Positions 1-8,489 of a stretch of 64,000 nucleotides of DNA are shown one piece after another. The stretch comes from CADEEN01 sp963706685 (lineage in GTDB: Bacteria; Pseudomonadota; Gammaproteobacteria; Burkholderiales; Burkholderiaceae_C), in assembly GCA_963706685.1 (NCBI GenBank), contig CAVPMY010000013.1:54783-118782 (forward strand). Reading direction: 5' to 3'. Each line of letters opens with the position of its first letter. Position 1 is the first letter of the stretch. The notes beneath the pieces were generated by a model. It ran no database searches. It had not been told where the DNA came from and saw only the letters and a list, made by a program, of their open reading frames with translations. Made by a program: the position numbers and the translations under genes.

Positions 1-600
1 CATCGGCGTGGCGTTGATGACGAGGTCGAAACCGCTCGGGTCGGTGGAGCCGATGCCGGGTGCGACCGTTCCATAGGCGCGGAGCTTTGCGGCCAGCGCG
101 TCGCGCCGTGCAGCGTCGGCGTCATGCAGCGACAGCGCCGACACGCCGGCGTCGACCAGCGCATGCGCGATCGCGCTGCCGGCGCCGCCGGCACCGACCA
201 GCAGCGCGCGCCGGCCGCGCGGCTCGCAGCCGGCCTTGCGCAGGCCGGCGACATAACCTTCGCCGTCGCACATGTCGGCTTCCCAGCGGCCGTCGTCCGC
301 ACGCCGGACGACATTGGCGGCGCCGACGGATCGTGCGCGCGCCGACACATGCGCGCACAGCCGCGCCGCATCGAACTTGTGCGGCACCGTGACCAGGATG
401 CCGTCCACATTGGGCATGCGCTCGGCCAGCGCGAAGAAGGTCTCGATGTCGGCCGGCCGGACATGCGCCGGCACGACGATCGCATCGGTTTGGCGCTCGC
501 GCAACGACTGGGTCACGCCGTGCGGAGACTTCACCTGGGCGATCGGGTCGCCGACGATGAAGATGACGCGCGTCGCGCCGGAGTAGGTGTCGATGTTCAC
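1..600 (-). CDS. Shikimate dehydrogenase-like protein (3' part outside window)
   Basis: Reading leftwards from a GTG at 600 the frame stays open for 200 codons and runs off the window in INATPM. It has the AroE fold hallmarks: a substrate loop GDPIAQVKSP, the catalytic-lysine segment LVTVPHK, the Rossmann loop VGAGGAGSA and the NATPM segment. The usual SxS shikimate clamp is altered (VKSP), which suggests a paralogue acting on a related hydroaromatic acid rather than the biosynthetic enzyme; a more canonical AroE lies at 11833-12669. It is divergent from the TIM-barrel gene at 706. The GTG start is chosen because no ATG precedes the conserved N-terminus; the Shine-Dalgarno site is weak. Confidence 0.72.
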   Translation of the reverse strand, partial: MNIDTYSGATRVIFIVGDPIAQVKSPHGVTQSLRERQTDAIVVPAHVRPADIETFFALAERMPNVDGILVTVPHKFDAARLCAHVSARARSVGAANVVRRADDGRWEADMCDGEGYVAGLRKAGCEPRGRRALLVGAGGAGSAIAHALVDAGVSALSLHDADAARRDALAAKLRAYGTVAPGIGSTDPSGFDLVINATPM

Positions 601-705
601 GGGCTGTGTTGAAGTGAGTGTGGGAGCAAGGCAACTGTAGCTGCGAGCGTTGCTGAATACTGGCGCGCATTCCACCTACCATGCGGCGATGTGGTCCCAA
701 CTGCC

Positions 706-1521
706 ATGAACCGCACCTACTCGCTGGCGCAGTTGATCGCGCTGCCGTACACGCCGCCGCAGCTCGTGCAGTTGGCGGCCGATGTCGGCTGCGGCGCCTG
801 CGGCATCCGCATCCTGCCCAGTGCGCCCGGCGGCGTGCACCATGCGCTGGTGAGCAATGCGGCGATGTTGCGCGAGACACAAGCGCGGATCGAGGACACC
901 GGCGTGCGCGTGCTCGACCTCGAGATCATCCGCATCGACCCAAACTTCGACGCCAGGGCCTACGGCAAGTTCTTCGAGGTCGGCGCGGTCTTGAAGGCGC
1001 GCCACATCCTGGTGGCCGGCGACGACGCTGACGTGTCGCGCATGACGGCGAACTACGCTGCGCTGTGCGACGCCGCCGCGCCGTATGGCCTGACCTGCGA
1101 CCTCGAGCCGATGCCCTGGTGCCCGGTGGCGTCGGTGTCGGATGCCGGGCGCATCGTCATCGGCGCCGACCGGCCCAACGGCGCGGTGCTGGTCGATGCG
1201 CTGCATTTCTTCCGCTCGGCCAGCACGCTCGACGACGTGAAACGCCTGCCACGCCCGCGCCTGAACTACGCGCAGATCTGCGACGGCAAGGTGCCCGGCC
1301 CAACGACCATCGAAGGGCTGATCCACGATGCGCGCTGCGAGCGCCTGTTGCCGGGCGAGGGCGGCTTCGATCTGCAGGCGCTGTTCGACGCGCTGCCGGT
1401 GGACCTGCCGGTGAGCATCGAGATCCCCAGCGAAACGCGCGCGCCGACGATGGGCTACGAGGCTTGGGCGCGCGCCGCAGTCGCTGCGACGCGGCGCGTG
1501 CTGGACGACATCACGCTTTGA
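706..1521 (+). CDS. Sugar phosphate isomerase/epimerase-like TIM barrel protein
   Basis: An intact frame of about 271 residues beginning MNRTYSLAQLIALPYTPPQ. It resembles the AP-endonuclease-2/xylose-isomerase-like TIM barrel family, with acidic strand ends such as LDLEIIRID, CDLEPMPWCP and SIEIPSE that could bind a divalent metal. The same fold serves in 3-dehydroshikimate dehydratase, which would fit the aroE/aroQ context, but that assignment is inferred from neighbours only. A GTG at 691 is also in frame; the ATG at 706 is preferred because it leads directly into the conserved barrel start. Confidence 0.7.
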   Translation: MNRTYSLAQLIALPYTPPQLVQLAADVGCGACGIRILPSAPGGVHHALVSNAAMLRETQARIEDTGVRVLDLEIIRIDPNFDARAYGKFFEVGAVLKARHILVAGDDADVSRMTANYAALCDAAAPYGLTCDLEPMPWCPVASVSDAGRIVIGADRPNGAVLVDALHFFRSASTLDDVKRLPRPRLNYAQICDGKVPGPTTIEGLIHDARCERLLPGEGGFDLQALFDALPVDLPVSIEIPSETRAPTMGYEAWARAAVAATRRVLDDITL

Positions 1522-2331
1522 GGCGCCTGCCCCTCGCTGCGCGTCCGCGCCACTGCATCGCGCGCCGCGATGTATGCGAACACGAGCCCGGGCCCGGGCG
1601 TGATGCCGGGCGCGGGATAGACGCCGCCCATCGCTGTGCATGTCGTTGCCCGCTGCGTAGAGGCCGCCGATGGCCTGGCCTTGCGCGTCGAGCATGCGCG
1701 CTCGATCATCGGTGGCGAAGCCCGCCGCCGCGCCGATGTCGCCGGGATAGAGCTTGACGGCATAGAACGGTGCGCGCTCGATCGGTCCCAGGCTCGGGTT
1801 CGGCCCGGGACCAGGCCCAGGCCGTATTTGCGTAGAGCTTCGGCGTCGGCGATCAGGAAGGCCGGAATCGACGGCGCCTTGGCATCGCGGCCTGCATTGC
1901 GAGGCCGAACAGGTGGTACGTGGTGCTCTCGTTGAGGAAGCGCTGGCCCTGGCCATTGACCGTGATCGTGCCGGGCTTGGCACGGTCGAAGACGAAATGC
2001 GGGAACACCGCGGTGCTGCCATCGACGCGCTGGCGCAGCGACACCGGCGCCCAGAAGGCGTTCGACAGCGGCCCGCTGTCCGCCCCGTGGGCCGTCTTGC
2101 CGTAGGTCGTGCCGACGCTCTCGGCCAAGTCATGCGCTTGCCCGGTGTGGCCAGGTGCGCCGGGGCACCATGGCAGGTCGGCGCCGGGCAGCAGTCGTGC
2201 GCGGCGCTGCGGGTGGCGCCTTCGATGGCAGCGAACAGCGCGGCCGACATGCCGGCGCCGCCGGCGCCGAGCACGACGACGTCGAAGCCTGCGTCGTCGG
2301 GCAGTGACGAGAGCAACGCGGGGTAGGGCAT
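1455..2331 (-). pseudogene. KstD-type FAD-binding dehydrogenase, frameshifted with large internal loss
   Basis: The N-terminus (start 2331) carries a dinucleotide-binding loop VVVLGAGGAGMSAAL. The C-terminal half is recognisable as the 3-oxosteroid 1-dehydrogenase/fumarate-reductase-like flavoprotein family: FLNESTTYHLFG, then YPGDIG, GLYAAGND and GGVYPAPGITPGPGL. These pieces lie in different frames, with breaks near 2235, 1860 and 1636. The span would encode only about 290 residues against roughly 550 in the family, and the missing part falls directly after residue 40, so roughly 250 residues of the FAD/substrate domain are absent. It starts 17 bases after the livF stop and is probably the last gene of the liv operon. 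The stop at 1455 overlaps the convergent gene and may itself be displaced by an indel. Confidence 0.6.
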
Positions 2332-2348
2332 GAGGCCCCGCCCGACGA

Positions 2349-3104
<756 letters not shown>

Positions 3105-3106
3105 GA

Positions 3107-3872
3107 TCAATTGCCCAGGTAGGCGTCGAGCACCTGCTTGTTGCCGCGGATCTCGGCCGGCGTGCCGACCGCCATCACCTGGCCCTCGACCATCACCAGG
3201 ATGCGATGGCACAGGTCCATCACGAAGTCCATGTTGTGCTCGATGACGACGAAGCTGGTGGCCTTGCCGTCTGGCCTTCGTGTCCCGTTCAATTCCTTGA
3301 GCAGCTTGCTGATGCCGCCGACCAGGCTCGGGTTGACGCCGGCGCAGGGCTCGTCGAGCAGCACCAGGTCGGGCGCGCTCATGAAGGCCATCGCGATGTC
3401 GACCAGCTTCTGCTGGCCGTAGCTCAGCTCGCCGGCCTTCTTGTCGGCGACATGGCCGATGCGGAACTGCTCGATCAGCGCGTCGGCCTTGGCACCGAGG
3501 CCCGAATCGCCGGGTGCGAACATGCGGCTCCACATCGTGCCGACATGCTCCTGCGCGGCCACGATCAGGTTGTCGCGCACGCTCATCTTGCCGAACACCT
3601 GCAGCGTCTGGAAGGTGCGGCCGACGCCGCGCTGCGTCGAGCTGCATCGGGCTCATGCCGGTGATGTTGCTGGCCGTTCAACTCGATCGAGCCGGCGTCG
3701 GGCGTCGATCTGGCCGAGGATGCTGTTGAACAGCGTCGTCTTGCCCGAGCCGTTGGGACCGATGACGCCGAAGATCTCGCCCGGCATGACCTCGAAGCGA
3801 CACGCCGTCGACGGCCTTGATCGCGCCATAGGCCTTCTTCAGGCCGCTGACCTCGAGCAGGGCGCTGCTCAT
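3107..3872 (-). CDS. livG: Branched-chain amino acid-type ABC transporter ATP-binding protein LivG (frameshifted N-terminal third)
   Basis: The second ATPase of the importer. It begins MSSALLEVSGLKKAYGAIKAVDGVSL, shows Walker A GPNGSGKT near 3760, then a clean stretch from 3598 with FGKMSVRDNLIVAAQEH, signature LSYGQQKLVDIA, Walker B LVLLDEPCAGVNP and VIEHNMDFVM, ending DAYLGN. Indels occur near 3800, 3705, 3665 and 3640, with another close to 3275 where an RRPDGKAT insert looks irregular. Length fits LivG (about 255 residues). The ATG overlaps the livM stop in an ATGA arrangement. Confidence 0.86.
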
Positions 3873-4862
3873 GGCGCGTTGCCGATCTTCGATGCCGTCG
3901 CGGTGCGCGCCGCCGACGCTTCCCTGGCATGGCGCCGCGCCTTCAGCCGGTCCGGGATGCTGAGCAGGCCGTCGGGCAGCCACAGCATCAGCAGCACCAC
4001 CGCGACGCCGAACGCGAACAGGTACCAGGCTCTGCGCGAAGCGCAGCCATTCCGGCAGCAGCACGCCGACGGCCGAGCCGAGCAGCGGGCCGAAGAAGTA
4101 GCCCGCGCCGCCGACGATGACCATCAGGTACATCATGATCGACGCTGCAGACGGTGAACGGTGCCGGGTCGATGAACTCGACCAGCGGCGCGAACAGCGC
4201 GCCGGCGATGCCGGCGTAGACCGCGCCGATCGCAAACGACAGCAGCGTGTAGGCCTGGATGTTGACGCCCAGGCTCTCGGCGCGGATCGGGTTGTCGCGC
4301 AGCGCGGTGAAGGCCTTGCCCCAGGGCGAGGACAGCAGCCTCCAGAGCAGCGCGCCGAGCAGGATCGTCGCGCCGAGGATGAAGTAGTAGTAGGCCAGCG
4401 AGCCGTTGAGGTCGATGCCGAACAGGCTCGGCCGCGGCGATGTTGTTGATGCCGAAGGTGCCGCCGGTGAGCCACTCCTCGTTGCGCATCACCAGCCAGA
4501 CCGCGGTGTTGAAGCCCAGCGTCGCGAACGCCAGGTAGATCGTCTGCACGCGCAGCGCCGGAAAGCCCAAGCGCCAGGCCGATGACGAAGCAGCCGAGCA
4601 TGGCGATCGGCAGGCCGAGCCAGAAACTGATGCCGGCCTTGAGCAGGATCGCCACGGTGTAGGCGCCGATGCCGAAGAAGGCCGCATGGCCGAGCGACTT
4701 CTGCCCCGCATAGCCGACGGTCAGGTTCAGTCCCATCGTGGCGATGACGAAGACCAGCCAGTAGCTGAACAGGTAGATGCCGTAGTTCTTCAGGAACGGC
4801 GGTACGGCGAGCAGCACGGCCAGCACGACGAGGCCGAGGATGAGAGGGAGCCTATTGGTCAT
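3869..4862 (-). CDS. livM: Branched-chain amino acid-type ABC transporter permease LivM (frameshifted)
   Basis: Integral membrane permease. From the ATG at 4862 it reads MTNRLPLILGLVVLAVLLAVP, then NLTVGYAGQKSLGHAAFFGIGAYT, typical of LivM, followed by LRVQTIYLAFATLGFN. Later pieces in other frames include ALRDNPIRAESLG (the EAA-like loop contacting the ATPases) and VIVGGAGYFFGPLLGS, with a final LWLPDGLLSIPDRLK. Single-base insertions lie near 4567, 4435, 4145 and 4030; the one at 4567 is an extra G between two codons. The gene overlaps livH and livG by ATGA, so the permeases and ATPases form one translationally coupled unit. Confidence 0.86.
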
Positions 4863-5734
4863 ACCTTGCGCTCGACCTTCCTGCCGAGCAGACCCTGCGG
4901 CTTGAACAGGATCACCGCCATGAACAGGATCAGCGCCACCGCGTCCTTGTAGGCCGGCGAGATGTAGGCCGCGGCCAGGTTCTCGCCGATGCCGACGATG
5001 ACGCCGCCGAGCAGCGCGCCGCGGCTGTTGTTGAAGCCGCCGATGATGGCGGCGAAGAAGGCCTTGGTGCCGAGCGAGGCACCCATGTCGAACTTGGCCA
5101 GGTACGTCGGCGTGACCAGCAGCGCCGCCGCGCAGGCCAGCACCGCGTTGATGGCGAAGGTGTAGAAGATCATGCGCGGCACGTTGATGCCGAGCACGGT
5201 GGCGCTTTCGGTGTTCTGCGCCACCGCCTGCATCGCGCGGCCGGTGACGGTTCTGGCCAGGAAGGCCTGCGTGCCGAGCACCAGCGCCAGCGCGAACACC
5301 AGCGTGACGATGTCGGACAGCGAGACCGTGATGCCGAAGACATCGAACAGCCGGCGCGCGAACAGGGTCGGGAACGGATGGGCCTCGGCGCTGTAGCCGG
5401 CGCGGATGCCGTTGCTGGCGGCGATCGACAGGCCGATCGTCGCCACCACGATCGGCATCAGGCCGAACTTGAGCAGCGGGTCGGCGATGCCGCGCTTGAA
5501 TGCCCAGCCGAGCACCACCACGGCGACGATGCAGGTCAGCAGGAACGACAGCGGCAGCGGCAGGCCGAACGACAGGAAGGCCAGCATCATGAACGCCGGC
5601 AGCATCACGAACTCGCCCTGCGCGAAATTGATCGTGCCCGAGGCCTGCCAGAGCAGCGTGAAGCCCAGCGCCGCCAGCGCATAGATGCTGCCGGTGGCGA
5701 TGCCGGAAAAGACCAGCAGCAGGAAGTCACTCAT
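4859..5734 (-). CDS. livH: Branched-chain amino acid-type ABC transporter permease LivH
   Basis: An intact 291-residue membrane permease. It starts MSDFLLLVFSGIATGSIYALAALG, a hallmark LivH beginning, and has ASGTINFAQGEFVMLPAF and the cytoplasmic loop MQAVAQNTESATVLGIN that contacts the ABC subunits. Hydrophobic helices span the whole length. It lies 27 bases downstream of livK and overlaps livM by four bases. No frame breaks are seen here although livM, livG and livF are all damaged. Confidence 0.93.
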   Translation of the reverse strand: MSDFLLLVFSGIATGSIYALAALGFTLLWQASGTINFAQGEFVMLPAFMMLAFLSFGLPLPLSFLLTCIVAVVVLGWAFKRGIADPLLKFGLMPIVVATIGLSIAASNGIRAGYSAEAHPFPTLFARRLFDVFGITVSLSDIVTLVFALALVLGTQAFLARTVTGRAMQAVAQNTESATVLGINVPRMIFYTFAINAVLACAAALLVTPTYLAKFDMGASLGTKAFFAAIIGGFNNSRGALLGGVIVGIGENLAAAYISPAYKDAVALILFMAVILFKPQGLLGRKVERKV

Positions 5735-5761
5735 GGCGCGGCCTCGGCCCGCTGCGGCGAC

Positions 5762-6907
5762 TTATTTCTTGCCAAGCGCGGGCAGCACTTCCTTGACGAT
5801 CTGCTTGCCGCCCTTGGCCTCGACGAGATAGCTCTCTCGGTCGAGGTCGCCCTTGTCGTCGATCGACACGTCGAGGATCACGCCGGGGTGCGTCGTTGCC
5901 TTCACGCTCAGGCCGTGCAGCGCCTTGGCCACGGCCTTGCGGTCGAGCTTGCCGACCTTCTCGATCGCCGCCTTCAGCAGGTAGATGCCGGTGTAGCCCT
6001 TGATGCCGTTGTGGTCGCAGAAGTAGTTGTATTCCTTGTAGAACTTGGCCTTGAAGGCGAGCATGCGATCGTTCGGCGCGTCGATCGTCAGGCCGACGTG
6101 AGCGGTGGCGCCGTTGGCGGCATCACCGGCCAGTTCGATCACCTTCTGTCCGGTGAGCGTGGTCTCGCCGACCAGCGGCTTGTCGTAGCCCTGCTTGCGC
6201 AGTTCACGCAGCGCGCGTGCCGACTCTTCTTCGTTGGTGTAGACGAACAGCACGTCGGCGTTGGCCTGCTTGGCCTTCAACACCGGCGCCGAGAAGTCGA
6301 TCTGGCCGGAGTCGGTGGAGATGTCGGCCACCACCTTGGCACCTTCATCGGTCAGTGCCTTGGTGATGGCGTCGCGTCCGCCCTTGCCGAAGTCGTTGTT
6401 GACGTACATCACGGCCACGTTCTTGGCCTTCAGGCCGTTGACGATGTAGCGCGCCACCTTGGGCATCGCCGTTTCCTGCGTGAAGCTGGTGCGGAAGACG
6501 TAGGGGTTGCCCTGCTTGGTGATCGAAGCCGCCTCGCCGCCGACGAAGTTGGGAATCTCGGCGCGCTTGGTCTCGTTCATGCTGACCATGACCGAGCCGG
6601 AGAACACCGGCCCGAAGACCGCGAACACCTCGTCGTCGACCGCCTTGCTGGCCAGGCCCTTGGCCACGCCCGGGTTGGACTGCGTGTCGGCCACCGTGGC
6701 CTCGATCTTCTTGCCGAGGATGCCGCCGGCGGCATTGATCTCCTTGACGGCCAGCATGACACCGTCCTTGAAGTTGGTGCCCGAGGTGGCGCCGGCGCCG
6801 GACAGTTCGTACAGGCCGGCAATCTTCACCGCCGACTGCGCGAAGGCAGGTGCGGCGAGTACGGCGGTGCAGGCCACGGCCAGCAAGGTGCGTCGGATCA
6901 GTTGCAT
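5762..6907 (-). CDS. livK: Liv-type ABC transporter periplasmic substrate-binding protein
   Basis: A 381-residue periplasmic binding protein of the leucine-binding (type I PBP) class. The ATG at 6907 is preceded by a good Shine-Dalgarno GAGGAGA, and the N-terminus is a Sec signal peptide (MQLIRRTLLAVACTAVLAAP ending in AFAQ). The mature part has KIAGLYELSGAGATSGTNFKD, GKKIEATVADTQSNPG and VAVMYVNNDFGKGG, standard for the family. It is the first gene of the livKHMGF operon and is divergent from the IclR gene, so its ligand is probably the effector or a precursor of the pathway that regulator controls. Ligand identity cannot be read from sequence. Confidence 0.92.
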   Translation of the reverse strand: MQLIRRTLLAVACTAVLAAPAFAQSAVKIAGLYELSGAGATSGTNFKDGVMLAVKEINAAGGILGKKIEATVADTQSNPGVAKGLASKAVDDEVFAVFGPVFSGSVMVSMNETKRAEIPNFVGGEAASITKQGNPYVFRTSFTQETAMPKVARYIVNGLKAKNVAVMYVNNDFGKGGRDAITKALTDEGAKVVADISTDSGQIDFSAPVLKAKQANADVLFVYTNEEESARALRELRKQGYDKPLVGETTLTGQKVIELAGDAANGATAHVGLTIDAPNDRMLAFKAKFYKEYNYFCDHNGIKGYTGIYLLKAAIEKVGKLDRKAVAKALHGLSVKATTHPGVILDVSIDDKGDLDRESYLVEAKGGKQIVKEVLPALGKK

Positions 6908-6947
6908 GGTTTGTCTCCTCGACAGGTTGTGTTGCGCAACAGCTTTG

Positions 6948-6976
6948 ACAATAGAAAGGACGAAGGGGTCGGACAA
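6948..6976 (-). promoter_or_regulatory. Predicted sigma70-type promoter of the liv operon
   Basis: On the minus strand a -35 box TTGTCC (6976-6971) and a -10 box TATTGT (6953-6948) are separated by exactly 17 bases. Transcription would start about 35 bases ahead of the livK ATG. Both boxes are imperfect, as expected for an activator-dependent promoter. Confidence 0.45.
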
Positions 6977-6994
6977 GCGCTTTTCGCCTGCACC

Positions 6995-7031
6995 GCGCGA
7001 TAATCGCGCACATTGCGCGATCTGTGATCGC
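6995..7031. promoter_or_regulatory. Paired inverted repeats, candidate IclR operator
   Basis: Two palindromes share the half-site GCGCGAT at a 20-base offset: 6995-7009 (GCGCGAT-A-ATCGCGC, perfect) and 7017-7031 (GCGATC-TGT-GATCGC, perfect). They lie just upstream of the liv -35 box and end 17 bases before the iclR ATG. That placing suits activation of liv and autorepression of iclR by the adjacent regulator, which is an inference from position. Confidence 0.5.
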
Positions 7032-7048
7032 TTCTCGGGTAAGTCCGC

Positions 7049-7840
7049 ATGCCTGCTCGATCCGCTGCAACCCCGTCGACCGACATCGATCAGCGCGACC
7101 TGATCGCCGGCCTGGGCAAGGGCCTGCGTGTCATCGAAGCTTTCGATGAAGACCACCCGCAACTCACCGCGAGCCAGGTTGCCGAGCGCGCCGAGATCAC
7201 GCGCACTGCGGCGCGGCGCTACCTGCTGAGCCTGGTGCACTTTGGCTACGCGGCCACCGACGGCAAACAGTTCTGGCTGGCGCCGCGTGTGCTGCGCCTG
7301 GGCCAGAGTTATCTCGGCACGGCCCGGCTGCCGCGTCTGGTGCAACCCTTCATCCAGCGCGTGGCGGTGCAGATCGGCCACACCGTCAACGCCAGCGTGC
7401 TCGATGGCCACGAGGTCGTCTACGTCGCCCGCTCGAGCCCGCCGCGCTGGGTGACCATCGGCTACGGCGTCGGCGTGCGTATCCCGGCGCATGTCGTGAC
7501 GCCGGGCTTCGTGGTGCTGGCAACGCTCGACGACGCTGCCTTCGAGCAATGGCTCGACGAGCACGATTTCGTCAGCTTCACGCCGCACACGGTGGTCAGC
7601 AAGGCAACGTTCCGCACCCAGGTCCGGCAGGCCAGGGCGCTCGGCTACTGGCACACCGAGCAGCAACTCGACGCCGGCCTGCGCGGCGTGGCCGTGGCAC
7701 TGATCGACCGCAAGGGCCGCTGCCGCGGCGCGGTCGGCACGACGATGCCGATGACCGCCTACCGCAACAGCGCGCACATGCTGGAGAGCGTGCTGCCGCC
7801 GTTGCAGGAAGCAGTGCAGGGCATGCGGCCGTTGCTGTAG
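7049..7840 (+). CDS. IclR family transcriptional regulator (PcaR/PobR-like)
   Basis: An intact 263-residue IclR protein. The N-terminal winged helix-turn-helix spans about residues 15-75 (LIAGLGKGLRVIEAFDE, LTASQVAERAEITRTAARR), followed by the effector domain with LDGHEVVYVARS and a C-terminal GVAVALIDRKGRCRGAVG. The N-terminal pattern is of the PcaR/PobR/PcaU subgroup that controls protocatechuate and hydroxybenzoate genes. It is divergent from livK with a 141-base shared promoter. Its likely targets are the liv operon and its own gene. The effector is not determinable, but a hydroaromatic or aromatic acid is consistent with the neighbours. Confidence 0.88.
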   Translation: MPARSAATPSTDIDQRDLIAGLGKGLRVIEAFDEDHPQLTASQVAERAEITRTAARRYLLSLVHFGYAATDGKQFWLAPRVLRLGQSYLGTARLPRLVQPFIQRVAVQIGHTVNASVLDGHEVVYVARSSPPRWVTIGYGVGVRIPAHVVTPGFVVLATLDDAAFEQWLDEHDFVSFTPHTVVSKATFRTQVRQARALGYWHTEQQLDAGLRGVAVALIDRKGRCRGAVGTTMPMTAYRNSAHMLESVLPPLQEAVQGMRPLL

Positions 7841-8162
7841 GCCGGGGGTGTCTGCGAAGGGCACAAGGGGATGGCTGTGCTGCCGGGTGGGTGGCGGCAG
7901 TTACCGCGTTGGAGACGGTCGCCTCAGCGCGACGAATGTTCGCGATGTGCGCACTGTGAACGTTCGGGTGCAAGGCCCGTGCGTCGCTGGACGGCCAGAA
8001 GCGGGCCTTGGCATCGGTAGCTCTCAACAGTCGTTCGATCCCAGAACCGGCCGGTATCCAATTTTGAAGCACATTTGGACCCAGTGTCACAAATGCCTAC
8101 TCGGGTTCTCTCATACCTGCCCTATGGTGTGGGCATGTCGCCGCTTCTCGAAGGAGAGACCA
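7841..8162. other. Intergenic region between iclR and the cytochrome c gene
   Basis: No gene is supported in these 322 bases. The short frames in it show no recognisable protein. A strong Shine-Dalgarno AAGGAGAG just before 8163 serves the cytochrome gene; no clear promoter boxes or terminator were found. Confidence 0.6.
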
Positions 8163-8489
8163 ATGAATGCTCAAATCGGGCTGCACCGCGCCACGCTGTG
8201 CGCAGCAGTTCTCATTGCGGCGGCGTCCACCGCAACAGCGCAGACCCCACCCGCTGGCCGTCTGCTGGCCTCCAACTGCTTCCAGTGCCATGGCACCAAC
8301 GGCCAGGGACCGGGCTTTGACAGCCTTTCCGGCAAGTCGGCCAAGGAACTTCTCGAGAAGATGCAATCGTTCCGCAGCGGCAAAGAAGGCGCCGGCCTGA
8401 TGACCAAGCACGCACTCGGCTACACCGATGACCAGCTGCGCCAATTGGCCAGTTGGCTGGGCACGCAGTCCAGAGGGGGCGAGCGATGA
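8163..8489 (+). CDS. Periplasmic monohaem cytochrome c (FccA/SoxE-like)
   Basis: A 108-residue protein with a Sec signal peptide (to about residue 28, cleavage near ATAQ) and one haem-binding motif CFQCH at about residues 40-44. The probable distal methionine is in AGLMTKHALGY, and the protein ends WLGTQSRGGER. The ATG at 8163 follows AAGGAGAG by a good spacing. Its stop overlaps the next ATG (ATGA), so it is translationally coupled to the flavoprotein and most likely its electron acceptor in the periplasm, as in flavocytochrome c sulfide dehydrogenases. Confidence 0.88.
   Translation: MNAQIGLHRATLCAAVLIAAASTATAQTPPAGRLLASNCFQCHGTNGQGPGFDSLSGKSAKELLEKMQSFRSGKEGAGLMTKHALGYTDDQLRQLASWLGTQSRGGER

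Noticed and set aside
6931..6950. GTTGCGCAAC palindrome and TTGACA as the iclR promoter
   Set aside because: No -10 element at a proper distance on the plus strand; TTGACA overlaps the predicted liv -10 on the other strand and is probably chance.
5762..7864. A 700-codon form of the binding protein
   Set aside because: The extra 319 N-terminal residues are antisense to iclR; the start at 6907 has a Shine-Dalgarno site and a signal peptide.
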